Source of the DNA: a virus
Direction: 5' to 3' (one strand)
DNA length: 64,000 nt
Virus record (IMG/VR): IMGVR_UViG_3300042389_001739
Location: 1-64,000 of that record
Part shown: piece by piece, positions 33,053-42,514 of the stretch
Layout of the letters: the number at the start of each line of letters is the position of its first letter
Position numbering within the stretch: position 1 is the stretch's first letter
Position numbers and translations under genes: made by a program
Notes under the pieces: generated by a model
Seen by the model: only the letters and a program-made list of their open reading frames with translations
Told to the model about the DNA's origin: nothing
The model's database searches: none

Positions 33053-33093
33053 CCGACGTGAGGCAATTATACCTCACGTCGGCGTGAAAACAA
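33053..33093 (-). promoter_or_regulatory. Candidate promoter with overlapping 11-bp dyad
   Basis: On the minus strand TTGTTT (33088-33093), 16 bp, then TATAAT (33066-33071). CCGACGTGAGG (33053-33063) and CCTCACGTCGG (33072-33082) form a perfect inverted repeat with the -10 in its 8-bp loop. It is immediately upstream of the RecA-like gene. Promoter and operator identity are inferences. Confidence 0.5.
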
Positions 33094-34761
33094 TCAACTG
33101 GACCGTCTTGGCTTTTTACCGCTGGCCGGAGCTTGCGGCTTTTTGTCGCTGGGCGGTTCGCTTACTCGCTTATGCGAGCGTGCGATTGCCTTGGCTTTAG
33201 CCAGGCTATTCACCTGATTCTGATCGAACTCAGGCTCGTCATCAAAGTTGGCGAACTTGTCTTCTTCGTCAGGTAACGACTCTTCGTCAAACTCGTCGTC
33301 ATCCGGATTGACCTGCTGCTGCGTGGCCGCAGGCGGGAAATCATCCTCGAAGTCAACGTCTTCGAACTCGTCCGCAAGTTCTGCCGCAGTTTTCTTCGGT
33401 GCTGCTAGTGCGGTAGATTGACGACGTGGTGGCACTTCCGCTTCGTCCTCAAACTCATCTTCGGGTTGTGGCTGTGTAACCCGCGGTTTACGCGTCGGCG
33501 CTACACCCATATCCACGACCGTTCGCGCCTGTAAGATCGATTGCACACAGTCGTAATTGAGATATTCCGGATGGGACATCCAGGAAAATCGCAATAGATT
33601 TGGAATTTGCTGGAACCCGCGGGCGATCCATTCGCACCGCTGCTCGATAGATGGTTCGAACAGCAGAAAAGTGTTGGCCGGGTCCTGTGGGGACTCGCGC
33701 CAGAAGAATAGGTGCTTATCCAATATGTTCTGCACCTGCTCTGCGGACAAATCGGGTGTTAGCACACCGTTTGGTCCTTGAAACCGCGTGGAAATTGCCG
33801 CTTCATACTCGACAATTTCCGTACCGCGCGGTGTACCTGTAAACGTGGTATTTGTCGGTATTGTCAAATTTAGCGGGTTGTACAGCGTGAAGAACAAACC
33901 GCCCTTTACTGTCCCGGTGGTTGGGTTAAATCGACCACACGGATCGCCGAATTTGAACGGAGCGCTCGGATTGACCGACTCGTCCCCCGACCAATCCTGC
34001 TTTTCTTCGTTACACAGTTGCAGTATTCGTCTGCCTGCGGACTGACTCATCTCGAAGACATACAGCGGATCACCCGCCTTTTCACCGTAGGGAATACCCT
34101 CGCGCGGAATATCCTTGATTACGGTCTTTGACCCTTTGGTGTATTCGATGTGTTCGCGGGTCAAGTCAAAGTCCGGCCCGTTTTGCAGCATAGACGCTAC
34201 GACGAAGTAGCGGCTGTTAAAAGGCGGCAAAGCCTTGTATGACCCTGAAAAGAGTTTATTCCACTGATTGTCCCACTGTCGACCCTGCGAAAATTGGCCT
34301 GCATCGAAGGCCTTTTTTGCGCTCATGTAGAGCTTGACATAAGGCTCGTCCCAGAACGAAACACCTTCCACTGTGCTGATCTTGTTACGCCCGATGATAT
34401 ACGAGAACTGATTCGCGTCTTCACCTGCCAGCAACGGCTTACTGGCGTCAGTACCAAGACCAGCAAACGCGACAGTTGGTACTGGCTGGCTGATGGACAT
34501 ACCGCCCAGGCCTGCCGAACCTTCCGCATTTAAACGACCATTCAGCAGCTGCTCGTGTGGATTCTCAGGATCGAGCATATTCCAGATGCGCAGAACCGTT
34601 GAGCCTTTCTTGTAGCAGCGAAGTCGGTCAAGGCGCACATCCTTTACCTCAGGATTCAGGTAATGAACCCCCTTAGGACCGTTGTAGGTCCGTTCATCAT
34701 TAGATTCCATTTGACGGTTGATTGATTCACGAGTGCGGGGGATAAAACTTCTCTTAGCCAT
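33094..34761 (-). CDS. Putative single-stranded-DNA-binding protein
   Basis: 555 residues with AGGAG ahead of ATG 34761. The N-terminal 400 residues are an unrecognised beta-rich body (RLRCYKKGSTVLRIWNMLDPENP..., PYVKLYMSAKKAF, LFFTLYNPLNLTI). From about residue 430 the chain is highly acidic and low-complexity (EDEFEDEAE, EFEDVDFEDDF, DDDEFDEES), with a short basic end (KKPQAPASGKKPRRSS). An acidic C-terminal region next to recombinase and polymerase genes fits a phage SSB (gp32-like), though the body fold is not identified. Placement in the replication operon supports it. Confidence 0.6.
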   Translation of the reverse strand: MAKRSFIPRTRESINRQMESNDERTYNGPKGVHYLNPEVKDVRLDRLRCYKKGSTVLRIWNMLDPENPHEQLLNGRLNAEGSAGLGGMSISQPVPTVAFAGLGTDASKPLLAGEDANQFSYIIGRNKISTVEGVSFWDEPYVKLYMSAKKAFDAGQFSQGRQWDNQWNKLFSGSYKALPPFNSRYFVVASMLQNGPDFDLTREHIEYTKGSKTVIKDIPREGIPYGEKAGDPLYVFEMSQSAGRRILQLCNEEKQDWSGDESVNPSAPFKFGDPCGRFNPTTGTVKGGLFFTLYNPLNLTIPTNTTFTGTPRGTEIVEYEAAISTRFQGPNGVLTPDLSAEQVQNILDKHLFFWRESPQDPANTFLLFEPSIEQRCEWIARGFQQIPNLLRFSWMSHPEYLNYDCVQSILQARTVVDMGVAPTRKPRVTQPQPEDEFEDEAEVPPRRQSTALAAPKKTAAELADEFEDVDFEDDFPPAATQQQVNPDDDEFDEESLPDEEDKFANFDDEPEFDQNQVNSLAKAKAIARSHKRVSEPPSDKKPQAPASGKKPRRSS

Positions 34762-35413
34762 TGTTACTCCTAGTGGGAATATAGTTCACAATCTCATCTA
34801 CAATCCGCTCTGGTTCAACCAGCGCGTTGTCTTTAACGCAGCAAATTCGCACCGATTTTACGGTGGGTTGATATTCTATCAGACGATCCCGGTAAAAAGC
34901 ATTCACCTTTTCCAGAAGCGTCCGATCACGCTCATGCACGTCCAGTTTGCCGTCACGTTTTGCAACATTTTTTATTGCAAAATCCACCGGCATATCCAGG
35001 TAAACTAAAAGATCCGGTACGGGCAAACCAAACGTACCGTGTTCCAGTTTATCCAGGTATTTCAATAACCGATCCTGTTCTGCTCCTTCCGTTTTTGCGG
35101 CCAGATAGGCCAGGTTTGAGGCGACATACCGGTCCACAATCGCGATCGACTGTCCGTCTGCCGCCGCCTGCAGCTGATGCTGATCGGAATCAAATCGATT
35201 GATTGCCCACAGGGTACTACAAAACTCGGGAGTAATCGCCTGATGATACTTGTTATCCAAAATACGGCGAATCAACTGACCGCTGGCTGATTGATATTCC
35301 GGATACTTGACTACATACACCGGTAAACTCATTCGCTGGCGCAAACGCCACAATAAACGGTTAGCCGCGGTGGTTTTACCAGAACCGTCAATTCCCTCCA
35401 GATTAATGATCAC
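34754..35413 (-). CDS. tmk: Thymidylate kinase
   Basis: 219 residues, GTG start at 35413 overlapping the polymerase stop by GTGA. P-loop EGIDGSGKTTAANRLL (about 6-21), a VVKYPEYQSASGQLIRRIL segment corresponding to the substrate-binding stretch, the DRY motif in AIVDRYVASNLAY (about 91-103), and a lid region with VAKRDGKLDVHE. It phosphorylates dTMP to dTDP, supplying dTTP for phage DNA synthesis. It lies directly between the polymerase and SSB-like genes. Confidence 0.93.
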   Translation of the reverse strand: MIINLEGIDGSGKTTAANRLLWRLRQRMSLPVYVVKYPEYQSASGQLIRRILDNKYHQAITPEFCSTLWAINRFDSDQHQLQAAADGQSIAIVDRYVASNLAYLAAKTEGAEQDRLLKYLDKLEHGTFGLPVPDLLVYLDMPVDFAIKNVAKRDGKLDVHERDRTLLEKVNAFYRDRLIEYQPTVKSVRICCVKDNALVEPERIVDEIVNYIPTRSNNG

Positions 35414-38400
35414 GCTTTGCCTTTCCGCTTACGCCATAGCTCATAGGACTTGTCCTCCAGGTTTCGTTGTGGTCTGACTTTGGTTGCCGCCACGATCGAT
35501 CGTTGCGGCTTTGTTGGGGCATCTTTGCTGTACGTTACCACACAACCCTCCGCCCCGCCGTGTCCGGTCGGCAGGCCGCGTTCTACCGCCTCGGCATAAA
35601 CTAGCTTTTCGCCCCAATAGTTCATCACCTCGGCTTCGATACCAAGATAATACGGACCGTCTCCTGTCGGAATCCCCTCCAAAGTACTGGGGTAAATCGG
35701 CACGGCCTTCCGCATGTAAGTCGGCAAAACATATTCGCAGACGTGTTTAACGTACCTGTCCGGCACTTCCAATAAAATGGCGTCATGAATCTGCAGCACG
35801 ACGTTAAAGAGATTATGCCCCTTTTTAGCCTGGCGTAGCTTGTAATCATAAAGATAAGCCAACGCACGCGACACCGCACTGGCGATCATGGACTGAATCG
35901 GGAAGTTCATGGCTTGGCGCCCAAACTCCGCCCGCAGAGCCTGATCCCGACTGGAATCCGGAAACCGCCGGAAGCGGCCGTAGCAGTTACAAAGCCAGCG
36001 ACTTTTAACTTGTTCCTGCGTGTTTTCGTCCGTGTAGGTACCTGCGGCCCGGTCCTGACACTCCTGAAAGAAAGGTCGCAGTTTAGGATACATTTCGAAA
36101 ATAGCGTTGATCACGGCTTGCGCTTCATCAACAGAAATGTCAATTTTCTGCTCCTTTGCGGCCACGGCAATCGCCTTAGCCCCTCGCCCGTAGGCGATTC
36201 CGAAAATCACGGACTTGGCCACAATCCGGATATGCTTTTTGCCAATGGCTTCCAGCCCACTTTTGGTGGGCGGACACTGCAGTTTAAAAGCAAAAACCGC
36301 CACATTGCTGTGGATGTCGTAGTAATCCGGATGATCTTCCGGCAACTGATTCCGCTGCGCGTGCGCAATCATATTCGGATCACCCGACATTACCGCCATC
36401 CCGAACAGTTCGGCGCCGACATAGTCGGCTTCCACCAGCACATGTCCCGGTGACGCTTTAAGCACGCTTCTCAGACTATATTTGTAATGCTCGCCAAGCA
36501 ACCGCTTGTAGTCCGGATCGCGTTGCTTGGAGATATTCTGCAGATTCGGTCGAGCACTGGACCAACGGCCAGTTTCCTTAGTCTGATAAATGTGGGTTCG
36601 TACTTTACCGTCATCGCAAACCAGTGAAGCCAACCCATCCTCGTATTCCATGTAACCGTCTTCGTTGTACTTTGCCTCCTCGGTCTTGTCGTCACGGCTG
36701 GGCGGACGCAGTACTGTCTTTAATACCTGATCAAGAAACCGATAATCCCGCAGCATGTCGATCAGACGCGCCTGATGCTCGTGTTCGGCGTCTTGTGCCA
36801 GTAGCGACAGCGCCTGTTTATTGGTAGAAGGCGAGTGGTTGTACTCCTGCTGCTGTCGCTTAATCTCCAGCCAGGGTCGCGGTGGTTTGGAGGTGTCAAA
36901 AACCGGGGTCAGTTTAAGCGAAGTTGCCCCTGGTGGTCGAATCTTGACCTCTTTCCCGGTTTCCTTGTTAATCCGGCCGTTGAGTTTTTCTCCGAATAAA
37001 AACTCCCGAACGTGCTGTGTCGAACGCACGTTGAACTCTGGCCAGTTAATTTCCGCTTTAAGTCGATTTTCCAGGTCTGCCCGTGCGTCCATAAACCGGG
37101 CCGTAAGAAAATCCACGCGGGAGCGGTCGACCATGATCCCGGTGCGGTGAATTTCCAACACCGCCGGGGTAGCAATCTGAGATTCCCAAAAGGCCTCCCG
37201 GCAGTTATTACCTTCGTAATCTTCATCCAGCAACAAGTCGAATTTGTAGAACAACCGCAAGGTTACGTCCGCGTCGTACATACCGTACGGCAGAAGAATT
37301 TCGTCAGGGCACATGCCGTACCCTTCGAGATCGCTGCTGCTCAGACCCTGCTGGCGACAGTAATCAATCTTCCACTTATCCAGCTCCCGGTCATAACGCG
37401 GTGCAGTGGTGTAACGCATGGCAAGCGTTTCCAGATTGTACTTGGCCGTCTCCTCGATAGCATGTGCCATCAAACCAGTGTCAGCACCGCCCTCGTATTT
37501 GGTGCGATACCAGGCGGGAACAACTTCACCCGCTTTGAAACCATCCTCCGCATACAACTTATGCAGCTTGGTGCCAGGCACCAGCGTGTAGTCGTAGAGC
37601 GGTGCCATGAAACATTCCTGCAGGTCGATGCCATAATCAACCAGCCACTCCAAGTCCGCGTTAAAGAAGTGCCCAATCACGCGTTTGCGGCGAAATTCAA
37701 CAGCACCGTTTGCATGCTCGTAACGGCCGCCCTTGAAAAAAACGTTAAGGAGTTTAATCGTTTCCTGCAAAATACCGCGTGCATTGGTTTCCTGCGGTGT
37801 GCCGCAAAAACCAAGCGTTACGTCACCCCCGGCGTCATGCAGTTTGATCCCGATCGCATGTTTTGGTCGCCAGGCAAACTGAATTGTGCGCATGTAGGTG
37901 TCGTGGTTGACCGGATGCTGACCGTGCCACTCCGCATCCACCGCAATCACATCGTCAGACTTTTCAGGATCCTGCTCGATGTTTACCAGCAGATCAAACA
38001 ACTGTGCGTGATTATCGACCACTACGTGATTGACCGTTTCGGTTTCGCCTAAATCTGCGCCTCGCAGCAAAGCCGCAAACCGGGCTAAACCACTTTCCAG
38101 CTGACGGAGTGCGGATTGATCACGGATGACCTGTTTGGGATGGACCACGGTAATGACTTTGGCTTCCTGCCAGCTGGTTTCAGCCAGTTCCGCAGTGTAC
38201 GCCGTGTTATACCGAAAAGTACCAACTTGACCCAGCATATCCGTAACGCTGGCTTGCGGACCAAGTATGGCTTTACTGGCATCTGTGCCCAGACAGAGAA
38301 TGTACTTGGGCTGTACGATTTTAATTTCCTGCATCAACAGGTGCATGCCGTCGTTGACCCAGGAAGCTTTTAACGTTGTCTTGAAGTTTGGGGGCTTAAA

Positions 38401-38976
38401 CTTGACCAGGTGTGTCAGGTAAAAGTCATCCAGCCGCTCAATCTTCAACCGCTGCATTAAATCGAACAGGAGCTCGCCGTCTGCGTCGCTGAGGCAGGCT
38501 TTATACTCCAGTTCCGTATCCCAGGGGTTTTTATTGATAATCATCACGCGTGCGGGGCGAGGTCCCGCGATGTCCAAGTGTTTAAGCGATTGCCCTCGCA
38601 AGTGACCCGGTAAAAACTTTGCGATTTTTTCCTGATGCGGTCCGACTTCCACCGGCATGGAAAAGTCGACCGTCCGCAATGCCCGCTGAATCAGGCGCTG
38701 CAAATCTTCGCTGTACTCCAGCTGCCGCACCTTTTTATCCTGCGCGTTTTTAACCTCTACAATTTTGCTCTTAGTGTCACCCAGCGCGTTGACGTGCGAA
38801 ACAAATGACGAATTGGGGGGCAGTACCGGCAGTCCAGGAGCATCCAGCGGAAAGATTGCGTCGCCCGTATGCATTGCCGCAATACGGGCCGCCTGGCGCT
38901 GCTCTAGCAGCAGCGTATTCTTTACAGGCGGTAAACTACCGTCCCGCATTCCTTTCAATTTACGTGGCGGAATCAT
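35410..38976 (-). CDS. Family A DNA polymerase fused to a UDG-like N-terminal domain
   Basis: 1188 residues. Residues about 140-310 resemble the UDG superfamily: VMIINKNPWDTE, LTHLVKFKPP, KYILCLGTDASKAILG, then VVHPKQVIRDQ. The catalytic loop of active family-4 UDG (GEAPG) is not present. Residues about 340-570 carry a 3'-5' exonuclease: VIAVDAEW (D347, E349), HFFNADLEWL (D441) and YDADVT. The polymerase follows with motif A VEADYVGAEL (about 848-857), motif B KSVIFGIAYGRG (about 921-932) and motif C QIHDAIL (about 1062-1068). It is the main replicative polymerase. The UDG/exonuclease/PolA layout is known from SPO1-like phages. GGAG precedes the ATG. Confidence 0.95.
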   Translation of the reverse strand: MIPPRKLKGMRDGSLPPVKNTLLLEQRQAARIAAMHTGDAIFPLDAPGLPVLPPNSSFVSHVNALGDTKSKIVEVKNAQDKKVRQLEYSEDLQRLIQRALRTVDFSMPVEVGPHQEKIAKFLPGHLRGQSLKHLDIAGPRPARVMIINKNPWDTELEYKACLSDADGELLFDLMQRLKIERLDDFYLTHLVKFKPPNFKTTLKASWVNDGMHLLMQEIKIVQPKYILCLGTDASKAILGPQASVTDMLGQVGTFRYNTAYTAELAETSWQEAKVITVVHPKQVIRDQSALRQLESGLARFAALLRGADLGETETVNHVVVDNHAQLFDLLVNIEQDPEKSDDVIAVDAEWHGQHPVNHDTYMRTIQFAWRPKHAIGIKLHDAGGDVTLGFCGTPQETNARGILQETIKLLNVFFKGGRYEHANGAVEFRRKRVIGHFFNADLEWLVDYGIDLQECFMAPLYDYTLVPGTKLHKLYAEDGFKAGEVVPAWYRTKYEGGADTGLMAHAIEETAKYNLETLAMRYTTAPRYDRELDKWKIDYCRQQGLSSSDLEGYGMCPDEILLPYGMYDADVTLRLFYKFDLLLDEDYEGNNCREAFWESQIATPAVLEIHRTGIMVDRSRVDFLTARFMDARADLENRLKAEINWPEFNVRSTQHVREFLFGEKLNGRINKETGKEVKIRPPGATSLKLTPVFDTSKPPRPWLEIKRQQQEYNHSPSTNKQALSLLAQDAEHEHQARLIDMLRDYRFLDQVLKTVLRPPSRDDKTEEAKYNEDGYMEYEDGLASLVCDDGKVRTHIYQTKETGRWSSARPNLQNISKQRDPDYKRLLGEHYKYSLRSVLKASPGHVLVEADYVGAELFGMAVMSGDPNMIAHAQRNQLPEDHPDYYDIHSNVAVFAFKLQCPPTKSGLEAIGKKHIRIVAKSVIFGIAYGRGAKAIAVAAKEQKIDISVDEAQAVINAIFEMYPKLRPFFQECQDRAAGTYTDENTQEQVKSRWLCNCYGRFRRFPDSSRDQALRAEFGRQAMNFPIQSMIASAVSRALAYLYDYKLRQAKKGHNLFNVVLQIHDAILLEVPDRYVKHVCEYVLPTYMRKAVPIYPSTLEGIPTGDGPYYLGIEAEVMNYWGEKLVYAEAVERGLPTGHGGAEGCVVTYSKDAPTKPQRSIVAATKVRPQRNLEDKSYELWRKRKGKA

Positions 38977-38982
38977 TCAACG

Positions 38983-40071
38983 TTATCTCCTTTGTGCCGA
39001 AACTTGTACATTTTGCTCACGTGCCTGCTGCATAATGCACTGCCAGATGTGTGATCTTAACGACTCGCCTGGGTCACAATCACCTGGCAGCTGCACAATG
39101 CAAAATCCGGAATTTAAATCTGCGTTAAGCCTGGCGGCAATTTCTTTGAGGTTTTCTCCTTTTTGCGCATTATTGGGTTTGGCAAAGATATCCGGATCGT
39201 AAATCAACACCCCGGAATACTCGTTGAAATTTTGTTTGAACAAAGCTTGTTGTTGTGGTGTAAACGAAGCGCCCAAGGTGCAAACCGCTTGCGGACCCAC
39301 TCGCCACACGTCTGTTACGCCTTCAACGATTACACCGGTTCTGTACTGCCGAGCCTTGCCCAGATTGTACAAAAGCTGACGCCTCGGCGTACCAGGGGCT
39401 GTGTAATATTTCGGTTCGTTGGAAACTTTCCAGTCGATGTCGTAAGGCGGACGTGTCTGCCACCCTACCATTTTTTTCTGGCGGTAAATCGGGATGACCA
39501 TACGGTCTGCACAAAACGGTCGGGAACTTTCATGGCACCAGTGCACATTATAAAACCGCCCAATTTGTTCGGGATCAAACTGGCGGCTTTCTAAATAAAC
39601 TCGTGCCTTATGATCTGCCGGTAAACGATCCAGGCGAGTTACCTTGCCCGGCCAGTTCATCCGGATTGAATCCACATCGATAGTCTTACCCGGTTGAATA
39701 ACAGCCTTGTTGAGTTGAACAAGACTGTGTCCGCACAGCCATTCGTACAGCTGTTCATACGATTTGGAATCTTTGAGGTTGAGGGGACACCCGGCGTTGA
39801 AGCAGGTGGCCAGAAATTTCTGTGGTCGGCCGAATTCGTCGTCCGTACCGTAACGGTGGTTAATGTAGCAACGGTTACGCGTATCGTTGCAGAAGGGACA
39901 ACAAACCGCATAATACTCACCAGGGTGAGTGATCACGGGCACACGCCGCCCAGTAGCGATATCCAGCTGAAGTTTACGCTGCTGGTTTTCTCCTTCGTTC
40001 CGAATTTTAACGTGCTTGAACGTAGTGACGCACCGTCTGTACAGCAGAGAATTTAACGCCTTATTATTCAT
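38983..40071 (-). CDS. DnaG-type primase
   Basis: 362 residues. N-terminal zinc finger CCPFC (C58, C61) and CFNAGC (C90, C95), as in DnaG/CHC2 primases. TOPRIM part from about residue 240: VIVEGVTDVWRVG (E250), GVLIYDPD (D292, D294) and DCDPGE (D331, D333). It makes RNA primers at the fork. The gene starts inside the end of the DnaB-like helicase gene and precedes the polymerase gene, a typical replisome order. The ribosome site is weak, suggesting translational coupling. Confidence 0.9.
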   Translation of the reverse strand: MNNKALNSLLYRRCVTTFKHVKIRNEGENQQRKLQLDIATGRRVPVITHPGEYYAVCCPFCNDTRNRCYINHRYGTDDEFGRPQKFLATCFNAGCPLNLKDSKSYEQLYEWLCGHSLVQLNKAVIQPGKTIDVDSIRMNWPGKVTRLDRLPADHKARVYLESRQFDPEQIGRFYNVHWCHESSRPFCADRMVIPIYRQKKMVGWQTRPPYDIDWKVSNEPKYYTAPGTPRRQLLYNLGKARQYRTGVIVEGVTDVWRVGPQAVCTLGASFTPQQQALFKQNFNEYSGVLIYDPDIFAKPNNAQKGENLKEIAARLNADLNSGFCIVQLPGDCDPGESLRSHIWQCIMQQAREQNVQVSAQRR

Positions 40072-41710
40072 GGAATTCTAGTTCTTCATCCGAATCCTCA
40101 TCAAACATACCGGTTTGATTAACATTTACTGCGATATTGGGCACTGCAGCGCCGACCAAGTTTGCGGTGGCTTTATCCACAATATTTCCACGGCTATCGA
40201 TGTGGTAATTATCGGGGGATAATACCAAGTTAAACTCACCGTCCACTTTGATAATCGTAGGCGGCAATCGGCGATAGCGACGATGCTTGGTACACATAAT
40301 CTGGCCCAAGCCTTCCAGGTTTAAGTTACCAACCACAAACGCAAAGCTAAGATTTTCAGCAAATGACTTGCTACCTTTCGCGTCGGTGTGATGGAGTTTG
40401 GCCGTCACGCTTTGTTGTGAATTGGCTTCACCGCTTAACTGATGCATCAGCCAGGCGTGACAGTTAAACGGTTTACAAATTTGTTTGACACACAGCTCGC
40501 CTGCCTGCTGGTAGGACCGATGTGTTTCCATGGGATTTTTTGTATTTTTAAGTTTTGAGTCGTTATCGATCATCAGGCCCAAGTAATCGATAATTACGTT
40601 CTTGATATAGTACTCCGGACCCCGTTGCTGTAGTTCTTGTTTAATCCGCTGGACGATCTCGGCCACGCCGCCGTTACCCGCCGTGGGATGTAGCGGATCG
40701 GCCCCAGAAAAATCCAAACAAAGTGTATGCGCGTTGACCCAGTGCTCGATTTCCGCGACTCGTACCCGTTCGGGTTTAAAAACCCCGTCACGAATTTCTG
40801 TGGTAAACAACCGCTGCTCGTAACTCAGCGGATCGTTTTCGTTATTGTTCAGGGCATCAATCCCGTCTAATCCCATTCGCTCCAGGCTGTAACGACTAAC
40901 TCGCGAAGAATACATGACCAACCGGTGTAGAATTTCTGGTGCCAGTGGTGCCTCGTACGTAACCAGTACGGACAACCCTTTGCGCTGATCCCAGTCCTCT
41001 GCCAGTGTGTCTTCGTAACATTGCTGTGCCGCAGTGGCCCAAAGCATTACCGCTACGGTAGTTTTACAGGTACCGTAAGGTGCCATGAAGCCGTAAGCCT
41101 CACCGGCTACCGTACCTCCACCCAAATAATTGTCCAGAAAACCCAATCCCGTGGAGCGAATCAGCATGGGATTGGTACGAGACCAATCCGGTTTCATCGT
41201 CAACGTTGGTCCGGTTTTCTCCTGCAGCAGGCCGACCAGATCCAACTTAACCTGATGTTGCTGCAACAGAAATGGCAAGTCGTCCAGCGAGGTCTGACGA
41301 ATATTCTGTTCAAGTGCCTGCCGCTCATGCTGCAGCATCAGCATGCGACCGACTTTTAGCCCAAACCGATGCATTTTTTGGCCGGTTGCCGGTGACGTAG
41401 CAAACAGCTCGGGGTCATAAGCATATTCAAAGAAGTCTTCCAGCTCTGCCCGATCCTCTACAGGAATCAGTTCAGGGTCGTCTTCAAAATAACTGGCGAT
41501 TTCCGTCCAGAGTTCAGGCTGTGCCGGTATGCTCTGATTCTCTTCGTACAAATTAATCAGTGCACGGAACAGCAATCGATTACTGTCCGTAGTGAAATGT
41601 TCAACTGTCAATTTTCCCCAGTATTCCTGGAAAAGTGCTTCATTGTGAAGCAGGATTGCCAGAAATAAACGTAAATGGGCAGTTGACAGTCTGGTTGCCG
41701 ACTGTCTCAT
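40064..41710 (-). CDS. DnaB-like replicative helicase
   Basis: 548 residues from MRQSATRLST; AAAGGA lies before this ATG. N-terminal DnaB-like helical domain (STAHLRLFLAILLHNEALFQEYW, LFRALINLYEENQSIPAQPELW). RecA-like core: STGLGFLDNYLGGG, Walker A EAYGFMAPYGTCKTTVAVM (about 204-222, Cys replacing Gly), SVLVTYEAPLAPEIL, and Walker B-like IKNVIIDYLGLMIDND. SGEANSQQSVTAKLHHTDAKGSK leads to the arginine-finger area. It is expected to form a hexamer, unwind the fork and recruit the primase encoded next to it. Confidence 0.9.
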   Translation of the reverse strand: MRQSATRLSTAHLRLFLAILLHNEALFQEYWGKLTVEHFTTDSNRLLFRALINLYEENQSIPAQPELWTEIASYFEDDPELIPVEDRAELEDFFEYAYDPELFATSPATGQKMHRFGLKVGRMLMLQHERQALEQNIRQTSLDDLPFLLQQHQVKLDLVGLLQEKTGPTLTMKPDWSRTNPMLIRSTGLGFLDNYLGGGTVAGEAYGFMAPYGTCKTTVAVMLWATAAQQCYEDTLAEDWDQRKGLSVLVTYEAPLAPEILHRLVMYSSRVSRYSLERMGLDGIDALNNNENDPLSYEQRLFTTEIRDGVFKPERVRVAEIEHWVNAHTLCLDFSGADPLHPTAGNGGVAEIVQRIKQELQQRGPEYYIKNVIIDYLGLMIDNDSKLKNTKNPMETHRSYQQAGELCVKQICKPFNCHAWLMHQLSGEANSQQSVTAKLHHTDAKGSKSFAENLSFAFVVGNLNLEGLGQIMCTKHRRYRRLPPTIIKVDGEFNLVLSPDNYHIDSRGNIVDKATANLVGAAVPNIAVNVNQTGMFDEDSDEELEFHE

Positions 41711-41721
41711 ACTAATTCCTT

Positions 41722-42507
41722 TCACACGCCACTTACTGCAAGGATGGACTCCTCGAGAAGTCTGTTCGCCGCCGCACGAAACCCTGGTGGAATAACGCTA
41801 CCCCAGGCCTCGTCATAGAGATCCGGAAATAGTGTGTAATCCATCGCCGCCAGGAACTTGTACCGCTCGCCAAGCTTTTCCAGCTTGGCGCAGTGCAAAT
41901 CGTTTTTGTCGGTTGCCTGAATTTTCTCGCTTGTCGATATTGCCAGGCAATAGCGAAAAAGCGGTGATAACTCCAGTCGGTCATCCGCAATGGCGTAATA
42001 TACCGACAAAGAGAGCGTATGACCAGCCCCCTTTTGCAGCCGCACAACCGCCGAGCGCGCACGCTGGCTTTCGGCGATGTACTGCTGCCGCAATTCAGTT
42101 TTGCTCGCATTTACATGCTCACGCACCAGATCGAACCAGACCGAACTGGCTAACTGTTGCACCGTGGGTACGGTTAAAGCGGAACCGCGCAAAACTCGAA
42201 ACAGCAGCCGCAGGTAATACGCAGGCGCAATGGATTGCGCGCTTTGAATCTTGGCGTAAGCTTTGATCCAGGCGTTCTGCCGTTCCGGTTCTTCTGGCGT
42301 GTTAAATTGCTTTAATCCATCGAAATTGGGCGAAGGCGTGTAATGAGATACCCCGCCATGGCGAAACTGCTCTAAAACTCGCCTTTCTAAAATGTAGGTG
42401 TTTTTAAACCCTTGAATTTCCGGCGTCAGTTGGTGTGATCCGCGCAGCGATCGTTGGCCGGGCTTGGAATAAAGTCCCGGGATCGGTTGGCGTCTGAAGT
42501 TTCGCAT
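41722..42507 (-). CDS. Hypothetical replication-region protein
   Basis: 261 residues between the SF2 helicase and the DnaB-like helicase genes. N-terminal basic leader (RNFRRQPIPGLYSKPGQRSLRG), then helical segments (NAWIKAYAKIQSAQSIAPAYYLRLLF, QLASSVWFDLVREHVNASKTEL). This position in phage replication operons is often taken by helicase loaders, but I see no loader motif, so it stays unassigned. Confidence 0.65.
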   Translation of the reverse strand: MRNFRRQPIPGLYSKPGQRSLRGSHQLTPEIQGFKNTYILERRVLEQFRHGGVSHYTPSPNFDGLKQFNTPEEPERQNAWIKAYAKIQSAQSIAPAYYLRLLFRVLRGSALTVPTVQQLASSVWFDLVREHVNASKTELRQQYIAESQRARSAVVRLQKGAGHTLSLSVYYAIADDRLELSPLFRYCLAISTSEKIQATDKNDLHCAKLEKLGERYKFLAAMDYTLFPDLYDEAWGSVIPPGFRAAANRLLEESILAVSGV

Positions 42508-42514
42508 AAGTCCC

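Noticed and set aside
37012-38052. Long plus-strand frame opposite the polymerase gene
   Set aside because: Antisense shadow of a well-supported polymerase with all its motifs; no ribosome site.
39112-39129. Dyad-like AT-rich sites inside coding regions (39112, 49668, 61132, 18402, 8313)
   Set aside because: They match the intergenic dyad only partially and are explained by coding sequence, so they are not annotated as sites.
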